Of a stretch of 11,624 nucleotides of DNA, positions 6,844 through 11,624 are shown piece after piece. The position numbers were made by a program, and so were the translations under genes. Each line of letters begins with the position of its first letter. Positions within the stretch are counted from its first letter, which is position 1. Source of the DNA: Bacteroidia bacterium (GTDB lineage Bacteria > Bacteroidota > Bacteroidia > Chitinophagales > Saprospiraceae); NCBI GenBank assembly GCA_030431945.1, contig JAUIIF010000076.1:1-11624 (forward strand), read 5' to 3'. The notes below the pieces were generated by a model. The model saw only the letters and a program-made list of their open reading frames with translations, was not told the origin of the DNA and searched no databases.

Positions 6844-7389
6844 ATGGAAAGATATAGCGAAAAAGATCTCGCTCAATTTAGCGAGCGTATTAAATCAGAT
6901 TACCAGCTCGCCAAAGAAGAGCTTAAGATGTTACGAGACCAGGTCCGTGAACTCAGCGAAACCATGGCCGAAGGCTTTGGTGCGGACATGGGAGAAGACA
7001 GCAGCTCCGTAAGCCAGATGGAACTCCTCAACGAGCAGGTTCTCCGTAAGCGGGACCTGATCCAGGACCTCCAGAACGCGATGTTGCGGATTAAAAATAA
7101 AGTCTACGGCGTCTGCAGCGTGACCGGAAAATTAATTGACCGGCAACGCCTTGATGCCATCCCCACCACCACCAAGAGTGTAGAAGGCATGCGCCTGGAG
7201 GCGAGCGGCCAGCTCGACATTACCGCCCAGGACATCGCCCGCCGGGCCGTAGAGCGCCGGGAAGGCCCGAACAAGATCATTTCCAAGATCAAGAAACCAC
7301 CACCACCGCCCCGCAAACAGGAAGTGAAAAGAAAGAAGCCCGGCCGCAAGCCGCGCAAGGTGGAAGAGGAAGATGACGATCTGATTTAG
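6844..7389 (+). CDS. TraR/DksA-like regulator without the zinc-binding cysteines, with a charged C-terminal tail
   Basis: This 181-aa protein resembles the DksA/TraR group of RNA-polymerase secondary-channel regulators. Residues of about 5-45 and 57-88 are heptad-like, charged helices that would form the coiled-coil finger, joined by an acidic turn GADMGED (46-52) where DksA has its acidic tip. The zinc-finger region YGVCSVTGKLIDRQRL (88-103) keeps the family's YG-x-C, TGK-x-I and RL-x-A-x-P positions, but Cys91 is the only cysteine in the protein; the usual CxxC...CxxC set is absent (T94 stands at the second cysteine). Similar cysteine-poor forms are common in Bacteroidota. From 141 the tail is unusual: five prolines in a row (152-156), a lysine/arginine stretch with KKPGRKPRK (164-172), and an acidic end EEEDDDLI. 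The tail could contact nucleic acid or polymerase. ATG at 6844 is the only sensible start. It converges on the phosphoesterase gene. Confidence 0.85.
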   Translation: MERYSEKDLAQFSERIKSDYQLAKEELKMLRDQVRELSETMAEGFGADMGEDSSSVSQMELLNEQVLRKRDLIQDLQNAMLRIKNKVYGVCSVTGKLIDRQRLDAIPTTTKSVEGMRLEASGQLDITAQDIARRAVERREGPNKIISKIKKPPPPPRKQEVKRKKPGRKPRKVEEEDDDLI

Positions 7390-7536
7390 AGCGTGTTTAG
7401 TTGCTCAGCAGGCAGACGGAGGTGATACATCCAGCCGCGCTCTTAGCCTGCACTACGGCTGATCCATCAGCGAGTACCCGGTTATAGCTAAGGCAAAGTG
7501 GCCGGAGCAGATCAAACGCTTTGGCTTAAGTTCAGC
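7390..7536. other. Convergent intergenic region with a weak stem-loop
   Basis: The 147 bases between the DksA-like stop and the phosphoesterase stop contain a 6-bp inverted repeat CAGCCG (7432-7437) and CGGCTG (7456-7461) with an 18-base loop, and a short GAGC/GCTC pair near 7388-7406. Neither is followed by a T-run, so an intrinsic terminator cannot be called on either strand. No small ORF or RNA gene is supported. Confidence 0.4.
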
Positions 7537-8787
7537 TTACGCGCTGCGTAGGGTCAGTACCGTTACTTCGGGCAAAATGCCCACCCTGCCGGGATAGCCC
7601 AAAAAGCCTAAGCCCCGGTTCACGTACAGGTGCTGATCACCGGCACGGTACAGCCCGGCCCATTGTTTGTACAAGTACTGCGCCGGGCTCCACTTAAAGC
7701 CGGGGATTTCCACCCCAAACTGGAAGCCGTGGGTATGCCCGCTGAGGGTCAAGTCTATATCCGGATAGCCGGGGCGGACTTTAGCGTCCCAGTGAGTAGG
7801 ATCGTGGCTCAACAGAATTTTACAATCACAGCTTGCTGTTCCGGCCGTGGCTTTGGCCAGGTCCGCCAACCGGGGAAAGCGGAAGGCAGCCCCCCAGTTT
7901 TCTACCCCCAGGACCCCGAGGGTATGGCCGTTTACGCGGAGCAGACGGTTTTCGTCCCGCAATAAATCCCACCCCAGATCCTGGTGCACCTGGAAGAGGC
8001 GTTCCATGTGCGCGGCGATTGCCGCAGCTTCCTCGGCGCTGCCGCGCGGGTGGCCCCAATCATGGTAGGTACCGTAATCGTGGTTGCCCAAAATGCTGAA
8101 CACCCCGTACTTCCCGCGTATTTCCTTGAAAATGTCAACGTAGGGAAGCATTTCCCGAGCGTCACTATTGACTAAGTCTCCGGTAAAGCAGACGATGTCG
8201 GCCTGCTCCTTGTTTACCATTTCCACGGCGGCCCGCAGGGGTTCCGTTTGCGTCCAGCTACCGGAATGCATATCGCTGATCTGGACAATCTTGAACCCAT
8301 CCAGTCCGGCCGGAAGGTTCTTCACCGGCACGTCCTCGGCAAACCGGCGGTAACGGTACGCATTGCGTACGACCCCGTAGGTCAGGGTAGCCAGGGGCAC
8401 ACCACCAGCAGCCAGCGCCGCCATGGACAAGAAGCGGGAGCGACCGGTATCCCGTTCGGTTACCGGACTGACTTTATTAATGCCCCAGGTTACTGCGCGG
8501 CGCAGGTCGTCCACCCCCAGGAGCAGGACAATCGGTAATTTACAGATCCAGAAAAGAAACAGACCGACCCGGATAAAAAGCTTAGCGGTTTTCCCCCAGT
8601 TGTCCGTCAGCTCAAAAACGTTGAGTAATAACAGGGTAAAAGCTACCAGGGAAATACCCCAGTAAATTGCGTACCCCAGTTTGCGACGGGCAGGCCGGAA
8701 AGGCGAAAGCCAGCTACGGATAGCCTGAAAGGCGTAGGCATCGAGGGCCAGCAGTACGGCCAGGAAAAGGATCAAGCGTAAATTCAT
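7537..8787 (-). CDS. Membrane-anchored calcineurin-like metallophosphoesterase (YkuE-like)
   Basis: Numbered from ATG at 8787 this protein has 416 aa. Three or four hydrophobic segments cover residues 4-22, 38-57 and 70-92, then an RSRFLSMAALAAGG segment at 116-129 resembles the twin-arginine-like or anchor segment typical of this family. The catalytic domain carries all five metal motifs: DMH at 172-174, GDLVNSD at 203-209, GNHD at 234-237, SHDPTHWD at 327-334 and GHTHG at 350-354, so it should hold two metal ions and cleave phosphoester bonds. By family, relatives act on cell-envelope or lipid phosphates; the substrate here is unknown. A TTG at 8835 would add 16 residues, but those are polar and the hydrophobic helix starts right after ATG 8787, so I take the ATG. 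It is the last gene of the minus-strand unit, 62 bp after the DUF4340-like gene. Confidence 0.9.
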   Translation of the reverse strand: MNLRLILFLAVLLALDAYAFQAIRSWLSPFRPARRKLGYAIYWGISLVAFTLLLLNVFELTDNWGKTAKLFIRVGLFLFWICKLPIVLLLGVDDLRRAVTWGINKVSPVTERDTGRSRFLSMAALAAGGVPLATLTYGVVRNAYRYRRFAEDVPVKNLPAGLDGFKIVQISDMHSGSWTQTEPLRAAVEMVNKEQADIVCFTGDLVNSDAREMLPYVDIFKEIRGKYGVFSILGNHDYGTYHDWGHPRGSAEEAAAIAAHMERLFQVHQDLGWDLLRDENRLLRVNGHTLGVLGVENWGAAFRFPRLADLAKATAGTASCDCKILLSHDPTHWDAKVRPGYPDIDLTLSGHTHGFQFGVEIPGFKWSPAQYLYKQWAGLYRAGDQHLYVNRGLGFLGYPGRVGILPEVTVLTLRSA

Positions 8788-8849
8788 CGGAAGGGGTAAC
8801 GCCTTAAAAGCGGAAGAGTTGGGCCTTACGCGCAACGCAAAACCGACTC

Positions 8850-9647
8850 CTACCTCAAACTGTCTACTGCCCAGTAGCTTCTCGGGAAGTCCTCCCCTAC
8901 CAGGACGTAGGGCTTGGGCCAGAGAGAATCCTGGTAAACGGTGATCTGGTGCGGCTCCCCTCCGGAATACAGTTTCAGGGTGGCGAAGTATTTTTCGCGG
9001 TCCATAATCTCATCAAAGTAATCGGCAGAGGGCGCGGCCGCAGGTGCAATGAACGTTTTGGCGAGCGCAGCAATAGCGCCGGTATCCAACCGCCACAAGA
9101 GGGAATCCTGAAACGTGACCACCAGGCTATCCACCCGTTCGGGTTCGAGACGCAAGAGGCGCCGCTCCCGGTACGTGGTGAAGCGTAACAACCGGGGTAA
9201 CCCGGACGTCGTGGTGGGGGAAAGGGCAAACACATCTCCCGTAGCCTTTATTTTCCCCAGGGCCGGCCCCGTATCCGGAAAGGCCAACTCAATTTGCTCG
9301 GGCCGGCTCCCCCCTTCCAGTTCCAGCAGTGCCCGGTTGTTGGGGGGAAATTGTCGCATGACCGAGTCGGTCCGCAACCCCTCCAGGGCAAGCAGTAGCC
9401 GGCGGACTTTTTCCGACTGGTCATACCGCTCCGTAATGCCCTGCTTCACCGTCCACTCCTCCGTGCCAGCGGCACGGAGTAACTGGAAAGGCTCTTCCCC
9501 AAACGCCGTAATGGTAATCTTCTTCAACTCCTCCGCAGTGTGCAACAAAAGTTTTTCCTGCAGTGGTTCGTCGGTAAATTCCTGCCAGTAATACCAGCCG
9601 GCGTAGCCCAATACGGCCATCAAAAGCAAAGGCAGCAGGGTCCGCAT
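8850..9647 (-). CDS. Membrane-anchored DUF4340-like protein of unknown function
   Basis: This 265-aa protein starts with a single hydrophobic segment (residues 3-20, LLPLLLMAVLGYAGWYYW) that acts as an uncleaved anchor or signal. What follows resembles DUF4340 proteins: a region KKITITAFGEEPFQLLRAAG (42-61), then EEWTVKQG, and a helix KVRRLLLALEGLRTDSV (79-95), the usual pattern of a short beta domain binding to a V-x-x-LL-x-x-L-x-x-L helix. A second beta-rich part extends to the C-terminus. No catalytic motif is visible. DUF4340 proteins in other bacteria often accompany ABC-type gliding or export genes, but none is present here. The ATG at 9647 leaves only 2 bp after the rdgB stop, indicating translational coupling. 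Length is shorter than many DUF4340 members, so the family assignment is moderate. One half of an exact 20-bp repeat (9030-9049) lies inside this gene. Confidence 0.7.
   Translation of the reverse strand: MRTLLPLLLMAVLGYAGWYYWQEFTDEPLQEKLLLHTAEELKKITITAFGEEPFQLLRAAGTEEWTVKQGITERYDQSEKVRRLLLALEGLRTDSVMRQFPPNNRALLELEGGSRPEQIELAFPDTGPALGKIKATGDVFALSPTTTSGLPRLLRFTTYRERRLLRLEPERVDSLVVTFQDSLLWRLDTGAIAALAKTFIAPAAAPSADYFDEIMDREKYFATLKLYSGGEPHQITVYQDSLWPKPYVLVGEDFPRSYWAVDSLR
9030..9049 (+). repeat. 20-bp exact direct repeat, copy 2 (inside the DUF4340-like gene)
   Basis: This copy is identical to 729-748. In the minus-strand gene it encodes the alanine/proline run IAPAAAP. GC-rich low-complexity coding could explain part of the match, but not obviously the full 20 bases. 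Confidence 0.8.
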
Positions 9648-9649
9648 TA

Positions 9650-10237
9650 TTATTTTGTTTTGGTCGCCAGAAAATCCTCCAACCTGGCCATCGCCCGGGC
9701 GCGATGGCTGAAACGGCGTTTCTCCGCACCGGTCATTTCCGCGAAGGTTCGCCCGTCACCTTCCGCCGGAATAAAAACGGGGTCATAGCCGAAGCCTTGC
9801 TCTCCGCGTTCCCTGGTACTGATGGTACCTTCACAGCGGCCTTCGAAAAGGTATTCCTTTCCCTCCAGTATCAGACAGATGAAGGTACGGAAGCGGGCCG
9901 AGCGGTTTGTTTTGCCGGCTAAGCCGGCAAGGACCTTGGCATTATTAGCCGTGGCGCTGCGTTCGGGGCCGGCATAATGCGCCGTGTCCACTCCCGGCGC
10001 ACCATCCAGGCCATCAATTTCCAGACCGGTATCCTCACTGAAGCAGTCGTAGCCGTAATGCTCTTTAACGAACCGTGCTTTCTGCCGGGCATTTCCTTCC
10101 AGGGTAGGTGTCGTTTCCGGAATTTCCTCCGTACACCCGATATCCTGCAAGCTCAGGAAGGCATAACCATCTCCAACCTGGGCTTTTATCTCCGCGATTT
10201 TGTGGGGGTTATTGGTGGCAAAAACTAGCTTCGTCAT
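9650..10237 (-). CDS. rdgB: RdgB/HAM1-family XTP/dITP pyrophosphatase
   Basis: This 195-aa cytoplasmic enzyme hydrolyses deaminated purine nucleotides (dITP, ITP, XTP) to the monophosphate and pyrophosphate, keeping hypoxanthine and xanthine out of DNA and RNA. The family pattern is complete: the N-terminal nucleotide-binding segment ATNNPHKIAEI at residues 7-17, the catalytic-site block SEDTGLEIDGLDGAPGV at 67-83 with the conserved acidic D69, HYAG at 87-90, the beta-turn GFGYDPVF at 148-155, FAEM at 165-168 and SHRARA at 177-182. Length is normal. The ATG at 10237 begins directly at TKLVFATNN and is certain. It lies 30 bp after the unrecognised 167-aa gene and 2 bp before the DUF4340-like gene, in the middle of the unit. 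The usual GV-x-SARYAG element reads GVDTAHYAG, a mild but normal variation. Confidence 0.96.
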   Translation of the reverse strand: MTKLVFATNNPHKIAEIKAQVGDGYAFLSLQDIGCTEEIPETTPTLEGNARQKARFVKEHYGYDCFSEDTGLEIDGLDGAPGVDTAHYAGPERSATANNAKVLAGLAGKTNRSARFRTFICLILEGKEYLFEGRCEGTISTRERGEQGFGYDPVFIPAEGDGRTFAEMTGAEKRRFSHRARAMARLEDFLATKTK

Positions 10238-10267
10238 AGCAGGATTATGGAAAAAGTACGGGTGGGG

Positions 10268-10771
10268 TTAATCTTTGGTAAAACCGGCTTTAATGGCGCG
10301 CCACAGCGCGCCGGCCGGTCCGTTGTCGCCGTTCGCCTTCGCCGTGGCGATCAGGTTGACGGACGGTGCCTTCAGGTACGTTATTCCCCCAACCTGTACG
10401 GCAAAATAATCCGCTACCTGAAAGTGCAGGCCCAGGGCGGGCAACTCCTGCCCGAAAAGGATCACCCGCTTGACCCGTAAATGCCGGAGTAACCCGGCCA
10501 GGTCAATTCCCCCTTGCTCCGCAGTCCAGGGCAACAGGTGGACTTCCAGCTCAGGATCCGAGAACCCGGCCGCCTGCAGTACCCGGGCCAGAAAGTCATA
10601 ATCGGTATCGTACACGACCAGGACATCAACCCCTGCGACCGCCTCGGGGGCCAACAGGCGGAGGGCAGCGGCAAAGTCCGGCTGGCCAATCAGGTCGATG
10701 TCAGGAAAACGGGATTGCATATGGCGAAGGTACTCCCTGATCCTGAAAAACGAGAAAGGCGCGTGCAGCAT
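10268..10771 (-). CDS. Unrecognised 167-aa alpha/beta protein preceding rdgB
   Basis: I do not recognise this protein with confidence. It has alternating strands and helices: a strand VDVLVVYDTDYDF (48-60), a helix RVLQAAGF, a strand EVHLLPW (76-82), a helix DLAGLLRHL, a strand VKRVILFG (100-107), then LGLHFQVADYFAVQVGGITYLKAPSVNLI (113-141) and a final TAKANGDNGPAGALWRAIKAGF. The end, with a hydrophobic stretch before a run ending in LW-x-x-I/L, loosely recalls the DNA polymerase III psi subunit (HolD) and related folds, but this is only a resemblance by eye. The ATG at 10771 gives an amphipathic N-terminal helix; an ATG 17 codons in (10720, MQSRFPDIDLIG) is a fair alternative. It is the first gene of the minus-strand unit, 30 bp ahead of rdgB, with a plausible promoter upstream. 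The context with rdgB makes a DNA-metabolism role possible but unproven. Confidence 0.75.
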   Translation of the reverse strand: MLHAPFSFFRIREYLRHMQSRFPDIDLIGQPDFAAALRLLAPEAVAGVDVLVVYDTDYDFLARVLQAAGFSDPELEVHLLPWTAEQGGIDLAGLLRHLRVKRVILFGQELPALGLHFQVADYFAVQVGGITYLKAPSVNLIATAKANGDNGPAGALWRAIKAGFTKD

Positions 10772-10790
10772 TCCAGAAATCGGGCCTGAG

Positions 10791-10821
10791 CGGAAGTAAC
10801 GAACGGTGCCGGTTTCCGCAA
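10791..10821 (-). promoter_or_regulatory. Candidate promoter for the rdgB-containing unit
   Basis: On the minus strand TTG (10821-10819) and TACTTCCG (10798-10791) are 20 bases apart, the favoured Bacteroidota spacing. The -7 box matches TAnnTTTG at TA, the first T and the last G. It would start a transcript about 10-15 nt before the ATG at 10771 and carry all four minus-strand genes. Confidence 0.35.
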
Positions 10822-10846
10822 CTTTCTCTTAGTCTCCCTACATTTA
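10813..10846 (+). promoter_or_regulatory. Candidate promoter for the right-end gene
   Basis: TTTCC (10813-10817) and TACATTTA (10839-10846) fit the Bacteroidota promoter layout loosely, with 23 bases between TTT and the -7 box and one mismatch at the final G. The start would lie roughly 15 nt before ATG 10867. It overlaps the minus-strand promoter candidate, so the two could interfere. Confidence 0.3.
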
Positions 10847-10866
10847 TCCGACCGACCAGCCAAGCC

Positions 10867-11624
10867 ATGTCCGACTTCAACGCCAAGTTCTCCTTCAACT
10901 CCCCCGCAGAAGAAGCTGACTTCCTGCACGAAATAAGTCTGCTGGCCCCGGCTCTTTACCATACCCAGGAACGTGCGGAACACCTGCTGATCATCTACCG
11001 CAGACTGGTGGCCGAACGTTCCCCTTTCAGTCTGCAGCTGCGGGAAGCCAGCCTCCCGCAGGAGCGCCTGCCTTTACTCCAGCCCCGGCTCGCCGCCTGG
11101 GCTGCTGGTAGCGGGGAAGACGATCTGCTTTACGATGCCCTGCTGTTACTTGACGCCCGGGGTCTGGAAGCCCCTTTCCTGCAGCAGTTAGTACGCACAC
11201 CTCCTTGCTTACGCAGTGCAGCCCCCCTCGGCCTGCTACGTGCCGCTCCACTGCCGGCAGTGCGCCAGTGGAGTGACCTCCTCACGCTTCACCCCCAGGC
11301 TATTACTACCGAAAACCTGGTTATTGCCCACCGGCTGATTCTGGAAACTTTCTTTCACGAAGCAGGAGAATGGGGAGAGCTGCAGGAACTGAATACTTTT
11401 CTCCAGGAGGTGCTTCCGGCCTTAATGGAAAAATTCCCTCCGTTGGACCCTCAGCGGGAAATCTTACGTCTGGCGGACTGGTTCCAACTGTGGGCCCATC
11501 ACTACCGGCAGACCGTTCCTGACCTGCCGCAGGATCATCCCTACTACCAACTTCCCTTTACCACCATTATCAAATACCTGCCTGCTGTTGTCCTCTGGAA
11601 TAATGGGGTGCCTTACCGCAACGG
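10867..11624 (+). CDS. Unrecognised helical protein, open at the right edge
   Basis: The frame from ATG 10867 stays open for 252 codons to the window edge, so the C-terminus is missing. It begins MSDFNAKFSFNSPAEEADFL and is almost wholly alpha-helical, rich in leucine, alanine, glutamine, proline and aromatic residues, with no signal peptide, membrane segment or catalytic motif that I can name. Helical units of roughly 30-40 residues (for example near 20-47, 55-80, 84-107 and 128-150) suggest a TPR- or HEAT-like scaffold, but no consensus repeat is clear. The last visible part (FTTIIKYLPAVVLWNNGVPY) changes to a more beta or mixed character and may begin a second domain. The ATG fits the composition onset and lies 95 bp from the start of the divergent 167-aa gene. 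It is a real gene by length and by lack of stops, but its function is unknown. Confidence 0.75.
   Translation, partial: MSDFNAKFSFNSPAEEADFLHEISLLAPALYHTQERAEHLLIIYRRLVAERSPFSLQLREASLPQERLPLLQPRLAAWAAGSGEDDLLYDALLLLDARGLEAPFLQQLVRTPPCLRSAAPLGLLRAAPLPAVRQWSDLLTLHPQAITTENLVIAHRLILETFFHEAGEWGELQELNTFLQEVLPALMEKFPPLDPQREILRLADWFQLWAHHYRQTVPDLPQDHPYYQLPFTTIIKYLPAVVLWNNGVPYRN

Noticed and set aside
8788..8835. TTG start for the phosphoesterase at 8835
   Set aside because: The extra 16 residues are polar and put the anchor helix away from the start; ATG 8787 gives a normal membrane-protein N-terminus.
9140..9160. A GGTTCGAGAC string resembling a tRNA T-arm
   Set aside because: It lies within the DUF4340-like coding region and has no matching acceptor, D or anticodon arms around it.
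1..11624. A defence, phage, CRISPR or mobile-element system
   Set aside because: I looked for transposases, integrases, regularly spaced repeats, toxin-antitoxin pairs, nucleases and reverse transcriptases and saw none; the genes are housekeeping or lineage-typical.

Overview
The window most likely comes from a Bacteroidota chromosome, probably a Saprospiria/Lewinella-like marine bacterium. Three signs support this. There is a secreted protein with a type IX secretion (T9SS) C-terminal sorting domain. At least one promoter fits the Bacteroidota form (TTG, about 17-23 bp, then TAnnTTTG). Start codons generally lack a clear Shine-Dalgarno sequence. The lineage is inferred from protein style, not from a marker gene.

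Layout. (1) 1-538, minus: the 5' part of cysC (APS kinase), running off the left edge, with a good Bacteroidota promoter at 559-586. (2) 836-1351, plus: a YfiT/BstA-type DinB-fold metal-dependent hydrolase. (3) 1415-3019, plus: a secreted choice-of-anchor B / LVIVD-repeat protein with a T9SS tail. (4) 3081-4628, plus: an unrecognised multi-pass membrane protein, convergent with the next pair. (5) 6347-4660, minus: a two-gene unit of a TIGR01777-type SDR epimerase followed by a DUF4130/TIGR03915 putative DNA-repair protein with a GTG start. (6) 6348-6843: about 500 bp without a confident gene, holding a potentially structured RNA segment and a doubtful 34-codon ORF. (7) 6844-7389, plus: a DksA/TraR-like regulator that has lost its zinc-binding cysteines and gained a basic/acidic tail. 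(8) 10771-7537, minus: a tightly packed four-gene unit: an unrecognised 167-aa protein, rdgB/HAM1 nucleotide-pool cleanser, a membrane-anchored DUF4340-like protein, and a membrane-anchored calcineurin-like phosphoesterase. (9) 10867-end, plus: the start of an unrecognised helical protein that is open at the right edge.

How the genes relate. Most are housekeeping or lineage-typical accessory genes. Two loci touch genome hygiene: rdgB removes damaged purine nucleotides, and the DUF4130 protein belongs to a putative radical-SAM-linked DNA repair pair whose partner is not here. I see no transposase, integrase, phage gene, tRNA, rRNA, CRISPR array or recognisable defence system.

I did not find a convincing new multi-gene system. 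The best second-look items are the orphan DUF4130 gene, the zinc-less DksA-like protein with its odd tail, the structured region upstream of it, an exact 20-bp repeat shared by an intergenic region and a coding region, and the two unrecognised proteins at the right end.
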